From contig CAKMXJ010000005.1 of NCBI GenBank assembly GCA_928724745.1, forward strand, positions 124,001 to 188,000: 64,000 nt of DNA. The letters are read 5' to 3'. Of the stretch, positions 1 to 9,158 are shown one piece after another (position 1 is the stretch's first letter; each line of letters begins with the position of its first letter). The stretch is from Anthracocystis setariae. Taxonomy: Eukaryota; Basidiomycota; Ustilaginomycetes; Ustilaginales; Ustilaginaceae. The position numbers were made by a program, and so were the translations under genes. Below the pieces are notes generated by a model. It had not been told where the DNA came from and did not search any database. It worked only from the letters and a program-made list of their open reading frames with translations.

Positions 1-306
1 TCCTCCACCCGGCGCGGTGGCTCCGACTCCGGGGTAGCGGGAGGCTCTGCCCCCGCCCCCGAACAAGCTATGGCCGTGGACAAGTCCCGGGGCGTTAGTG
101 CCCCGGAGGTCGTGGACGAGTCCCGGGGAGTGAGTGCCCCGGAGGTCGTGGACGAGTCGGGCCGGTACGTGGCCCAAGAGGGAGACGTGGTCTCCCTGTA
201 TGCGGACGAGTCCCCCGCTCGGGAGGGCGGGGAAGCTGGAGCCGATTTGATCCCGGCTTCCAGGGTTGTGGACGAGTCCCCGGCGCGGAGTACATCTCCG
301 CGCCGG
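1..306 (+). CDS. Antisense open frame of gypsy-2, 5' part (partial, interrupted by gypsy-1)
   Basis: The frame is open from base 1 with no stop and is cut at 306 by the gypsy-1 LTR. If the 7.3-kb insertion and one copy of its CCGG target duplication are removed, codon 304-306 runs directly and in frame into 7626-9158, giving a single frame of at least 612 residues that is still open at its 5' end. The visible part is acidic and repetitive, with recurring VDESRG and SAPEV units. No known family is recognised. It runs opposite to gag-pol, so it would be an antisense accessory gene. The frame continuity across the insertion is seen directly; its expression is not. Confidence 0.5.
303..306. repeat. 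Target-site duplication CCGG, left copy of gypsy-1
   Basis: CCGG directly abuts the left LTR and recurs at 7622-7625 directly after the right LTR. A fifth base does not match on either side, so the duplication is 4 bp. Confidence 0.75.
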
Positions 307-588
307 TGTCAAAAGAAGAGATCACAAGTATGAGAGATCGAAGAGGCAGTCAAGCAAAGACAAGCATAGAATGATGAGATCGTAATTGAGAGGAAAAAAG
401 GCGGTGGCAAAAATTGAGGGTTTTAATAGGGAACTCAGCCAACCGGATAAGCCGAAAAAATTGGGGAGGTCAGCTGACCGGACGCTGGCTAAGCCTCGGA
501 ACGGAAAAAATCGGCTAAGCCACAGGCCGAAACCCGAAGCTAGCTGAGCTAAACCGAATCCCGAAACTAGGCCTTGCCTCCGTTGACA
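307..588 (-). repeat. 3' LTR of gypsy-1 (282 bp)
   Basis: A direct repeat of 7340-7621. On the element's own strand it starts TGTCAA and ends TTGACA, a short inverted repeat typical of LTR ends. By eye I find no difference between the two copies. Confidence 0.95.
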
Positions 589-1197
589 GAGCCCAAACAA
601 AAAGAAGGCTCCGTCCTCGGAGACTTTGGCAAAAGCTTGGTGACAATGAAAGGGAACGGAGAGTGAAGGAATTGATAAAGAGGACTAGGGACGAAATTGT
701 TAAGTTGTCGTACTGAACGTTGCTGACGAATGGACGCACGATGGTGTTGTTGAAAGACATCGTGAAAGCTGAAAGAGTGGTGTTGTAGAGTAGGTACTCG
801 AGAGAGAGGAATTAGGCTGAAACCTGAGAAGTTGGACGACGGAGCCAAAGGGCGAATATGATGAATCATTGAAAGAGATCTTGAACGATCAATCATCAAT
901 CGAGGTCGATGAGGCCGAAGGTCCTTTGAAAGATGAAAGTTATCGAATAGCTGGATGAATCCAAGTAAACAATCATTATGAAGTTACGCCGAAAGAGTAC
1001 GCGGGCGATCACAGCAGCGGTAGCTTGAAAGGAATAAGAACGGATAATGGGCTGTAGGGTCACCGCGATCGTTAAGTAATCGATACGGATGAGGTTGCCA
1101 AAGAAACGATGAGCGTTGTGAGACATTGTTGAGGTTTTAAAAGCGATGAGATCAAGAGGAAAGTTGTGAGGTAGATGGTGATCGTGAACAAAGTTGA
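589..1197 (-). other. 3' untranslated region of gypsy-1
   Basis: About 610 bases between the pol stop and the 3' LTR. No coding frame with recognisable content is seen on either strand. A classical polypurine tract next to the LTR is not obvious on the coding strand. Confidence 0.6.
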
Positions 1198-4100
1198 TCA
1201 GGGCGGATTATCGGATTGTCTTTCGCGAAGCTCTGGTGCATAGTAGTCATGAAGAGGAGAATCGGGCCAAAACGGTTTTAGGCGATCCTGGTGCACCCGC
1301 TCTTGATCTCCTGTAACCAGATGTCGAATTGAGTAGGTTTTCCTGAGCCTTTTGAGAACAATGTAAGGCCCGACCCAGCGAGGTGCCATCTTTGAATGCG
1401 TTGAATAGGTCGATTCGAACTGTGTCTGATGCTTTAGGACCAAATCACCGACATTTAGTTCCTTCGATGCTCGGTACGGGGTACTTGCCGAAACCCGCTT
1501 AGCTTGCACCTCTTCTAGGCTTTGGGATGCTTCGATCCTGCAGACGTCGACGAAAGCGCGTTGGGCGTGGATTGCATTGACATCAGGAGATTGAGTTGCA
1601 GAGGAGTGTTTAGAATCTCGAATCGTAAAACCAAAAAGTAACTCCGTTGGTGACCACTTATTGAGACCCTCGATTGGCCTGCGATTGAGTTCTCGCACGG
1701 CTTGATGCAAGAAGGGCTCCCATGCTGACGTGATTGCTGATAGCGGGATAGGGCCATCGTCTGAAAGTGCTGGTGTAGTGAGTTTCCGAAGCGTTTGAAT
1801 CAAAAGACCGTTGTGCCGTTCGACCAGTCCGTTTACCCAAGGTGCATACGCACTGACGATCCTATGTTCGACTTCATGGTTGAGCAGAAACTCTGCTACT
1901 TCTGCGCAGTCAAAGTGTGTCGCGCCATCAGTAACGATCCGAGCAGGTAACACAGCAAGAGTGTCCAGTAGTTGTTCCAAAGCCTTGACGACATCTCGAC
2001 CGCGCTGTTGTTGGCAAGCGAAAGCCCAGATGAAGCGGCTGAAGTAATCCACTATCACGAGGACTTTGCTTTTCCCATGCGAGACAGGTAAACTGATGAA
2101 ATCCATCGCCCACACCTGCATTGGTGATGAGACAATAACCGGGTCGATGGGGCTTGTCCTTCTTGGACCAAATTGCTGACATGTTTGGCATGTCTTGATC
2201 GTCCAGGCGACGTCACGCCACATTGATGGCCAGGTGATACCTTCTTGGAGCCGAAGGATGTTGATGGTGATCGCGATTCCGGCATGGTTGCGAGCATGGA
2301 CCCTCTCAACAAAGTATTGGCCCTCTTTGCGAGGTAGAACCTTAAGGACTTGATCGTCGTATATATACCCAAGCTCTCCATTCTGTAGGACATAGGAGCT
2401 CTGACGACGAATCTTCGTCCTTGCCGTTCCTGACTGAGGTTGTTCGAGAAGAATCAAAAATCGAAGAAGCGGTTCAAGCTCATCACCTTTGAAACGTTCC
2501 AAAAGCGGGCCTGAAGTAAGATCAAGAGCCAAGTAACGTTGCGCTTGAGGATCAGGAACGGGAACCTCGACTGCGCCTATGAAAGCATTGGTACGATCTT
2601 CAAGAGGGACGCTAGGTTCGTCAGAGGCGGCAACAGGTCTGTGTGATAGACCATGCGCAAGTTGATGTTTAGCTCCTGCACAGTGTCGAACCTCGATGAT
2701 GTTGTGGGATAGAAGCTGTTCCCTCCAGCGAGCATGAGCGGAAGGCATCTTGTCGGATCGCAAGACGTCTCGAAGGGCAATACAGTCTGTGATGAGGATT
2801 ATCGGTTGGCCAAAAGTGAAAGGAGAGAATTTGTCGAGTGCGAACTTTGCAGCTGCAAGTTCACCGAGATGTGCTGAGTAACGACTCTTGGATGGGAGAC
2901 ACTTCCGACTTGCATAAGAGATAGGGAAAGCGACCCTAGCCTTCTTCCCTCCCTGAGTGGGTTCGGATGAGAATGGATAGCTAAGGTCGAGCTTCCATTG
3001 TCCTTGCTCGTCTTTGTGTACTTCATATTCCTGCAGTAGCACAGCTCCCATGCCCTCAGCACTCCAATCGCTTTGGATGATGAAAGGGCGATCATATCGA
3101 GGCTCCTTTAGGACATTAGAATGCACGAGAGCTTGCTTGATGCGTAGAAAAGCTTCATTGTGATCATTTGTCCATGCCTTCGTGATGTCCTGATCATAGT
3201 CCTCTACCTTTTGGGTAAGGCGATCTAACGGGGCGAAGATTTGAGCAAACTGAGGAATGCGAGATCGAAGATAGGAGCAGACTCCGCGGAAAGTCATAAG
3301 CTCTCGGACCGTTTGTGGAATTGGCCAATGAACGATGGCTTGAAGGCGTGAGGGATCGATGCGAACTCCTTTATGGCCGACTAATTGTCCACAAAAAATG
3401 AGGTCTTCGTGCAGAAAGCGGCATTTACCGACAGAGAGAGTGAACCCTGTATCGATAGCCCGATCCAAAAATGAGCGCAACCAGCAAAAGTAGGCCCCGA
3501 AGTCTTGGTGACCGGCTGCCACGTCGTCCATCCAAAAGTCAGAGTCTCGATCGAACAGATCACCGAATGCTTCAGTGATAAACCTGTAGTATAGAGATGG
3601 ACCGACCTTGAATCCGAAAGGCATGACTGTGTAACCAAAGAATCCGAGATCTTCGATGTAGGTAACAGAGAGGAGGGTTGCAAGTTTCAAGTTGGCGACT
3701 ATGAAAAATCCGGCGCAACCATCTCCCTTGAAGAGATAACGCTTGCCTGACAGCTTCGAGATTTTGACGCTAATGTCTCCGGGAATAAAAGCCGTATCTC
3801 TCATGTAGCGATTGATAGGCGCGTAGTTGTGAACGAGCCTGTAGCGCACTTTGGTTGGTTCGGATGTTGAAGTAGACAGAGAATCGGAGACTGGTATCGG
3901 GTCGGGCATGTTTGCATCATGTTCGAGACCGGCTTTCTTGAGGCAAGCGTTCACTTGGCGTTGTAGCTCTTCCAGCGAGATGTTAGCGTTAATCTCTGCG
4001 GAGGGCTTGGGAACGATTCTAGTCTCTGAAACCCAGCGCACTTGATCCTCATCCACCTTCACGAGAAACCCGTTTGCAATGAGTTCTCGTACCTGATTAT

Positions 4101-5823
4101 GCAGGAACTCCTTTTGAGGAGGAGACAAAGGCTGAGTTTTGGATCGTCGCACGGTATTGGGAGGCTCTTCGGTTAGGATGGGATCACAGATAACCACGCG
4201 GTTCTGTTTGCATTCGGAAGCATTCTCCGCGAAAGCCAGATGCTTCGCTTTGAGAAGCGTGCGAAGATGTTGTTGCTCCGCAGGTGTCCCTACTGGTCCA
4301 AACTGATTCTCCAGTAAACGAGCAATGTGCTCTGCCCGTTCCTCTGTGCGATCGTCATCTTTTCCGCTGACTCGATATGGTGCAAACCTAGCTTGAGTCC
4401 TTTTCCGTTCTTCCACGTACTCGGGATCGATGCATTCAGTTGGCAGAAGAGTTTGTAGCTTAGAAATGTCTTCCTCCGCACATGGTTCTTCGAATCTGAC
4501 AAGTCGAGCAGGAATGATTTGATGCTCATCATGTGGCCATGACATTGTCTGATCCAACTCATCGTCATCTCCTTCAGATTGCTGTGTGTGAGGTTCGATG
4601 GCTGCGACCGCTTCTTCTCCCCTGATGCCTTGCTCAAGTTCGAGCATGGGGAGTGGAAGTTGAGCCATTGACAAGAGTCGAACGGCATCGAGTGGCGTAG
4701 CTGGCGTTGCTTCTGCTTGCTGTTCGCCGTTGCGGCTTATGATCTTGGTCCAGCGCCGAGCGATACCATTAGAGTCAGGATTAGGAATGAATATGACATC
4801 CATTTCGTAGAAGTGAAGGGCGCATGTTTGCGTTTTCCAAGGTTTACCGAGGATTATCTGAGAAGGACTCTCAGGTAGTACCTCGAACTCGTACTCTCGC
4901 TGCGTAGTCCATTCACCACTTGCATCGCATATAGAGATTGAAAGCTTGACCCGGCCATCCGTTTGCACCCTAATGCCATTGGCCATTCGAACGATGGTAT
5001 CGGTTGGAGTAGGTGCCAAGCTTAACTCTTGAACGAGTGAACGAGAAACAACATTTACCAAAGCACCATCATCTACTACGGCCTCAGCCTTGACGATAGT
5101 AACTACTGGCGTGTTGTTTTCGTTCAAAACATGTTCGACTTGAGTTGGGATAACGAAAAAGAGATGCTTGTTATTCGTTGCCCGTCGTTGAAGAGAGCGA
5201 AGGTCGACCTTTATAGCTTTGCGTCGAGAGCGTTGAGCCACTACTGTAGTATGAGGGGGTGGCGACGGCGTGCGGATGGAAGGAGATGGTGAAGTAGACC
5301 GCCATACTTGGGAGGCTGGGTGAGACTGCAATTGATGCAGCTCAAGATCTGAGTTTTCGTTGTGATATGTGTTGATTAGATTTGGAGTTGGGATGGAAAC
5401 ACTGGGATCAGAGATGATCGATGGTGAACTTTCTGATCGGGTTGTAACCTCGAGCTTGTTGTTGCATTCTTGACTAGATAAAGAAGAGTGATCGTCCATA
5501 AAGCTCGTTTTTGCTGCCTGTTTAGTTGGCGATATTTGCGATAAGGATACTGATGGGCTTGATGACGGAACTTGCGATTGCAAACCCAAAGAGACTTGCT
5601 GAGACGGAACTTGACGAGAAGAGACTTGACGAAAACCTTTTTTTCGCGACACAGGAGCAAGAGCTTCCTGTGGCGGCAGAGGAAATGGAGATCGAGACCA
5701 CGAAGGCTGATCTTTGGCTATGTTCAAAGCGGGAGTATACACAGTATTGACAAACCGACCCTTCGAAGCGGAGCCGGCCCTTGAGATTGGGTCTTGTGTA
5801 CTCGCGGGCCTTATTGGTTTCCC
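1198..5823 (-). CDS. pol: gypsy-1 pol: protease, reverse transcriptase, RNase H, integrase
   Basis: Pol polyprotein, numbered here from the GTG at 5742. The frame is open upstream to 5853, overlaps the gag end and is entered most simply by a -1 frameshift at 5817-5823. Domains in order: an aspartic protease-like region with DDGA at residues 224-227 (families normally have D-S/T-G-A); a reverse transcriptase with MPFG and a catalytic box reading WMDD at 737-740 where gypsy elements have YxDD; RNase H (TDCIAL region, then HGLSHRP where ADALSR is usual); and an integrase with an HHCC zinc finger, core aspartates in WAMDF and VTDGATHF, and glutamate in LVERHN. It acts in reverse transcription and integration of the element. 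No stop or frameshift breaks it. The unusual RT box makes this a divergent lineage. Confidence 0.92.
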   Translation of the reverse strand, partial: GKPIRPASTQDPISRAGSASKGRFVNTVYTPALNIAKDQPSWSRSPFPLPPQEALAPVSRKKGFRQVSSRQVPSQQVSLGLQSQVPSSSPSVSLSQISPTKQAAKTSFMDDHSSLSSQECNNKLEVTTRSESSPSIISDPSVSIPTPNLINTYHNENSDLELHQLQSHPASQVWRSTSPSPSIRTPSPPPHTTVVAQRSRRKAIKVDLRSLQRRATNNKHLFFVIPTQVEHVLNENNTPVVTIVKAEAVVDDGALVNVVSRSLVQELSLAPTPTDTIVRMANGIRVQTDGRVKLSISICDASGEWTTQREYEFEVLPESPSQIILGKPWKTQTCALHFYEMDVIFIPNPDSNGIARRWTKIISRNGEQQAEATPATPLDAVRLLSMAQLPLPMLELEQGIRGEEAVAAIEPHTQQSEGDDDELDQTMSWPHDEHQIIPARLVRFEEPCAEEDISKLQTLLPTECIDPEYVEERKRTQARFAPYRVSGKDDDRTEERAEHIARLLENQFGPVGTPAEQQHLRTLLKAKHLAFAENASECKQNRVVICDPILTEEPPNTVRRSKTQPLSPPQKEFLHNQVRELIANGFLVKVDEDQVRWVSETRIVPKPSAEINANISLEELQRQVNACLKKAGLEHDANMPDPIPVSDSLSTSTSEPTKVRYRLVHNYAPINRYMRDTAFIPGDISVKISKLSGKRYLFKGDGCAGFFIVANLKLATLLSVTYIEDLGFFGYTVMPFGFKVGPSLYYRFITEAFGDLFDRDSDFWMDDVAAGHQDFGAYFCWLRSFLDRAIDTGFTLSVGKCRFLHEDLIFCGQLVGHKGVRIDPSRLQAIVHWPIPQTVRELMTFRGVCSYLRSRIPQFAQIFAPLDRLTQKVEDYDQDITKAWTNDHNEAFLRIKQALVHSNVLKEPRYDRPFIIQSDWSAEGMGAVLLQEYEVHKDEQGQWKLDLSYPFSSEPTQGGKKARVAFPISYASRKCLPSKSRYSAHLGELAAAKFALDKFSPFTFGQPIILITDCIALRDVLRSDKMPSAHARWREQLLSHNIIEVRHCAGAKHQLAHGLSHRPVAASDEPSVPLEDRTNAFIGAVEVPVPDPQAQRYLALDLTSGPLLERFKGDELEPLLRFLILLEQPQSGTARTKIRRQSSYVLQNGELGYIYDDQVLKVLPRKEGQYFVERVHARNHAGIAITINILRLQEGITWPSMWRDVAWTIKTCQTCQQFGPRRTSPIDPVIVSSPMQVWAMDFISLPVSHGKSKVLVIVDYFSRFIWAFACQQQRGRDVVKALEQLLDTLAVLPARIVTDGATHFDCAEVAEFLLNHEVEHRIVSAYAPWVNGLVERHNGLLIQTLRKLTTPALSDDGPIPLSAITSAWEPFLHQAVRELNRRPIEGLNKWSPTELLFGFTIRDSKHSSATQSPDVNAIHAQRAFVDVCRIEASQSLEEVQAKRVSASTPYRASKELNVGDLVLKHQTQFESTYSTHSKMAPRWVGPYIVLKRLRKTYSIRHLVTGDQERVHQDRLKPFWPDSPLHDYYAPELRERQSDNPP
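5776..5823 (-). promoter_or_regulatory. Predicted -1 programmed ribosomal frameshift site between gag and pol of gypsy-1
   Basis: On the coding strand the heptamer G GGA AAC lies at 5823-5817 in exact register with gag codons, two codons before the gag TAA. Six bases downstream, GGCCC (5810-5806) can pair with GGGCC (5780-5776), giving a candidate stimulatory stem. Slipping back one base enters the pol frame, which is open from 5853. The heptamer fits the canonical X XXY YYZ rule; the structure is inferred by eye. Confidence 0.75.
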
Positions 5824-7166
5824 CGGCCTCGAGTAGCTGCTCCGTAAGAACGCCTATAATGTTGTTCGGCTTGATCGACAGCTGGTCTTCCAGAGGAGGC
5901 ACATTCACCATAGTTATGACCTCTAAGACCACAACGATGACACTCTCCTGAACCCGCAGGCATAGTGCCTGGCTTGAGCGGATAAGGTTCGTCTGCCGCT
6001 GGTTGCAACGTAGTTCTCGGATGCCGAGCTGCATAATCCCTTTTGGCGGCCTCATACTGTGCCCATCCCTCTGGCGTATCAGCGAAAGTCATCTGCTGAA
6101 TTTCCTGAAACCGCTGCTGTTCGCGAGGAGGACTTGGAGGAAGATACTGGCGCTGTTGAGGTGCCGGCAAGGAAGCAAACTGCCTTTGGTCCATAGGCGG
6201 TGAGGGAGGCAGTTGTAGTTGCAACTGAGAAGGGAAAGTCTTGCGCATTTCAGCGAGTTCGTTTTGAATCTCTTTACGAAGCTCCTTCTTGAGCTCGTTC
6301 TCGCGCTGCTGTTGTGTTCGAAGTTGCTTCGACAATTCCTTTCTCTGGTCATACTCTGCGAGCACACGTTCATAAGTAGAACGAGGTACTCTTCTGCAGG
6401 CGTTGACGAGATCCGTAACAGTCGATTTCTCCTTCGGGATGTCGATTATAGATTGGAGTTCAGCCGGAAGCGACGACCAAGCCAAATATGCCAAAGGGGC
6501 TGGTTGTTGATAGTCGGGAGGAATGCAGGAGGAAAGCTCAAACAACTTGGTGAGCCAGTTGTTCCAGATCTTAGAATCGCGGACAAGATCGAGCGAAGGA
6601 CTTAGATGAGCTTTGAAGCTTTCCAAAGCGGCCTGGTTGGAAGTCTCGAGTCCCGCTTCTGGCTTAAAGAAGCTCAAAAACGCCTCTTGAAGTTGTTCCC
6701 ATGAAGCCTTGGTAGTGCTATCAAGCGTAGCATACCAATTCTTAGCAGCTCCTCTCATCCGAGTCTTGAAGACACGACAAGCAGCAGCGTCGTTGTCGAT
6801 CCAGCCCATCTCGATTAAGTACTTCTCGTAATCAGCGAGATAGTCTTCGGCACTAGGGCCAGTGGGCGATGCAGTGAAGAACCCAATGTCCGGCATGCTG
6901 GAAGTTCGCAAACGAATTGCAAGTTGTTGCTGAGTTTCGATGATGCCTACGGATGTGGTATCGATATGTTCAGGAACTGCCTTTGTGAGGCTCGGGGGGG
7001 AAAGGGATAAGGGAGAAAGCTCAATAGGCGGGAGTGTAGCTTGAGCTGATGAAGGGACAGGAGAAGATGGCGATTTTTGGCCACTCGGTGACGAGAAAGC
7101 TACAGATCGTCGTAACGCTTCTTGAACTCTTAAACGTTCCGACTGTCTGCGCTCTGGTTCACTCAT
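5811..7166 (-). CDS. gag: gypsy-1 Gag with CCHC zinc knuckle
   Basis: 451-residue Gag. A proline/serine-rich N-terminus is followed by a retrotransposon Gag capsid-like helical region (around residues 110-250, with ADYEKYLIEMGW and KNWYATL), a long charged coiled-coil region (LRTQQQRENELKKELRKE type, around 280-320), a proline/glutamine-rich linker and a C-terminal CCHC knuckle (C-x2-C-x4-H-x4-C in CHRCGLRGHNYGEC). It assembles the virus-like particle and binds element RNA. It ends in TAA two codons after the slippery heptamer; pol follows in the -1 frame. Confidence 0.9.
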   Translation of the reverse strand: MSEPERRQSERLRVQEALRRSVAFSSPSGQKSPSSPVPSSAQATLPPIELSPLSLSPPSLTKAVPEHIDTTSVGIIETQQQLAIRLRTSSMPDIGFFTASPTGPSAEDYLADYEKYLIEMGWIDNDAAACRVFKTRMRGAAKNWYATLDSTTKASWEQLQEAFLSFFKPEAGLETSNQAALESFKAHLSPSLDLVRDSKIWNNWLTKLFELSSCIPPDYQQPAPLAYLAWSSLPAELQSIIDIPKEKSTVTDLVNACRRVPRSTYERVLAEYDQRKELSKQLRTQQQRENELKKELRKEIQNELAEMRKTFPSQLQLQLPPSPPMDQRQFASLPAPQQRQYLPPSPPREQQRFQEIQQMTFADTPEGWAQYEAAKRDYAARHPRTTLQPAADEPYPLKPGTMPAGSGECHRCGLRGHNYGECASSGRPAVDQAEQHYRRSYGAATRGRGNQ

Positions 7167-7316
7167 ACGAGAGTGATAGGTTGATCAATTCGAGTGTGGA
7201 GAACAGTAAGATCAAATGCTGAAGCAAAGGATATGGTCGGAAGTCAAGCAAGCAAAGCTGGATTCGCCACAGGAGATAAGGCAACTTGGAGACGAAAACT
7301 CGGTTTTGCGGTACCG

Positions 7317-7338
7317 TCGATTCCGGGTTGGCCCCCCA
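7317..7338 (-). promoter_or_regulatory. Primer binding site of gypsy-1
   Basis: One base inside the 5' LTR, the coding strand begins TGG and is complementary to a sequence (plus strand 7317-7338) that reads like the T-loop and 3' end of a tRNA: TCGATTCC followed by a stem and terminal CCA. I do not assign the tRNA species. Confidence 0.65.
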
Positions 7339-7339
7339 C

Positions 7340-7621
7340 TGTCAAAAGAAGAGATCACAAGTATGAGAGATCGAAGAGGCAGTCAAGCAAAGACAAGCAT
7401 AGAATGATGAGATCGTAATTGAGAGGAAAAAAGGCGGTGGCAAAAATTGAGGGTTTTAATAGGGAACTCAGCCAACCGGATAAGCCGAAAAAATTGGGGA
7501 GGTCAGCTGACCGGACGCTGGCTAAGCCTCGGAACGGAAAAAATCGGCTAAGCCACAGGCCGAAACCCGAAGCTAGCTGAGCTAAACCGAATCCCGAAAC
7601 TAGGCCTTGCCTCCGTTGACA
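7340..7621 (-). repeat. 5' LTR of gypsy-1 (282 bp)
   Basis: Direct repeat of 307-588, adjacent to the primer binding site and therefore the 5' LTR of the leftward element. It should carry the element promoter. Confidence 0.95.
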
Positions 7622-7625
7622 CCGG
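7622..7625. repeat. Target-site duplication CCGG, right copy of gypsy-1
   Basis: Matches 303-306, immediately outside the right LTR. Confidence 0.75.
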
Positions 7626-9158
7626 GAAGATGGGCAGCAGGCTCCCGGGCTCCCGGGCCAGGATGCCAGTGCCGCGGTGGCCTCCCGCAGTGGGGTCACC
7701 CCCGGGCCCTCGAACGTGGCCGCCCCTACTCCCGGGGTCGGTGTGACGATCGGGGATCCCGGGAGGCTGGCAGAATTGGTCCGGGAGGTCCGAGCACGGG
7801 GTACCCCTCCCGCTTCCGAGGGGTACGGGCAGTGTTGGTCGTGCGCCAACAGCAAGAAAAAGCCCCACCCGCAGTGCTCCCTGGGATTTGCGCACCGGGA
7901 CGTCGGGGGTCCGGGAGACCCCCGGGACGGTCAGCACGCCGCATGTGAGAGGTGCCATGCCGCGGGGTATCCCTGCGACTGGCAAGGTCGCGTCCCGGAT
8001 ATTACGGGGCGCCAGGAGGGTAGCTTCCTCATGGAAGCTTACCTTGTTCTCCGATCCCGGGGACAACGTCCTAACCCCGGGATGCCTTTCACCTCCTTCT
8101 CCGCGGCAGACCTCCCGGAGTACCTGGCGGCCGAGTACGCCCCCGCGTGTGCTTGGTATGAGGCTCGGCGGCAAGCCAAGGCGGGGAGTCGACCCCGGGC
8201 TCCCGAGTCTCCCGCTGGGCCGTCCACCGGTGGGAGCAGCAGCACCCCGAGCTCCCGGCCTCCCCGGGGCCAGCGGGGGTGGAGACAAACCACCCTCGTG
8301 CACGACGCACCCCTGGCCCTCCGCCAGATGTGCCCCTTCGATGCTCCCGGGGAGCAACATATGGCCGGGGCCCGGGAGGCCGCTTCGCACGCGGCGGGCG
8401 TCATTGCCGCCCTGGTGCAAGTGCTGCGCCGGACCGCTGCCGTGGGAGCGGAGCGCCGTCTCGCCTGGTCGTACCGGGACGAGAACATCCTCCGGTACGT
8501 GGAGGGTGTGAGTCATGCCTTTGGAGGCATCACTCAGGAGCTTGGCGTCCCGCCTCCTCCCCCGCCCCCGGTAGTGGCTCCCGCTGCCCCCGCTCCTGCC
8601 CCTGCTCCCGCCGCTGCCCCTGCTCGCGTGGCGGCTGCCCCCCGCCCCAGTGCTGAGGCTGGGCCGTCCCGCCCCCGGAGAGCCTCTCCTCCGGGTTATG
8701 CTCCGGCAACCCCGGAGTTGGCGCGCGCGAAAAGGCAGCGCCCCGGGACCCCGACGCGGGAAAGGCCCCCCCGGGCTGGAGGGTCTCGTCCCCAATCCGG
8801 GGGAAAACGCCTGCCTGGGGGCTCCCAGACGGGAGGGAAACGCCTCCCGGGGAGCTTCCAGACCGGGGGGAAGCGCCTCCCGTTGGGTGGGCTGCGCCCC
8901 GCCTCTCCCGAGCCGGAGAGGCGTGCCCAGCGCCGCCGCGCTCAGGCGGTGGTGAGGGACATGCGGGCCCCCATCCGACCCCGCCGTCGTGGCAGCTCCC
9001 GGGAAGGCTCCCGGGAGGACTCCCGCGACGAGGAGTCCTCGGGAGCTGAGGATTGCAGCCGGGAGTCCGGGGAGGACTCCGACGAGGATGTGGTGATGGT
9101 GGACTCGGATGTGTACGAGTCCCGTCCCCGCACTCCTTCTTGCAGGGGGCGTCGGTAG
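7626..9158 (+). CDS. Antisense open frame of gypsy-2, 3' part; paired CxxC protein of unknown function
   Basis: In frame with 1-306 once gypsy-1 is removed; 511 codons to a TAG at 9156-9158. Visible features in order: a cysteine-rich segment with CWSC...C (C-x2-C-x10-C) and, about 30 residues later, CERCHAAGYPC (C-x2-C-x6-C), reminiscent of but not identical to a fungal zinc cluster; an alanine-rich helical region; a polyproline run; three 11-residue tandem repeats with the core GGKRLP; an arginine-rich block; and an acidic serine tail (DEDVVMVDSD). This layout suggests a nucleic-acid-binding or nuclear protein, but I do not recognise the family. The opposite strand is also open (9455-7548) but gives only low-complexity protein, so I prefer this strand. 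It converges on pol of gypsy-2. Confidence 0.5.
   Translation, partial: EDGQQAPGLPGQDASAAVASRSGVTPGPSNVAAPTPGVGVTIGDPGRLAELVREVRARGTPPASEGYGQCWSCANSKKKPHPQCSLGFAHRDVGGPGDPRDGQHAACERCHAAGYPCDWQGRVPDITGRQEGSFLMEAYLVLRSRGQRPNPGMPFTSFSAADLPEYLAAEYAPACAWYEARRQAKAGSRPRAPESPAGPSTGGSSSTPSSRPPRGQRGWRQTTLVHDAPLALRQMCPFDAPGEQHMAGAREAASHAAGVIAALVQVLRRTAAVGAERRLAWSYRDENILRYVEGVSHAFGGITQELGVPPPPPPPVVAPAAPAPAPAPAAAPARVAAAPRPSAEAGPSRPRRASPPGYAPATPELARAKRQRPGTPTRERPPRAGGSRPQSGGKRLPGGSQTGGKRLPGSFQTGGKRLPLGGLRPASPEPERRAQRRRAQAVVRDMRAPIRPRRRGSSREGSREDSRDEESSGAEDCSRESGEDSDEDVVMVDSDVYESRPRTPSCRGRR

Larger units (their letters stand above)
307..7621 (-). mobile_element. Complete Ty3/gypsy LTR retrotransposon gypsy-1
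   Basis: A 7315-bp element transcribed leftward: 5' LTR 7340-7621, tRNA primer site 7317-7338, gag 7166-5811, pol to 1198, a roughly 610-bp untranslated 3' region and 3' LTR 307-588. It is flanked by a 4-bp CCGG duplication. The two 282-bp LTRs look identical base for base and both coding frames are intact, so the insertion is young. Base composition (moderate GC, AT-rich LTR) differs sharply from the CCCGGG-rich host element around it. It sits inside the antisense frame of gypsy-2. Confidence 0.93.
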
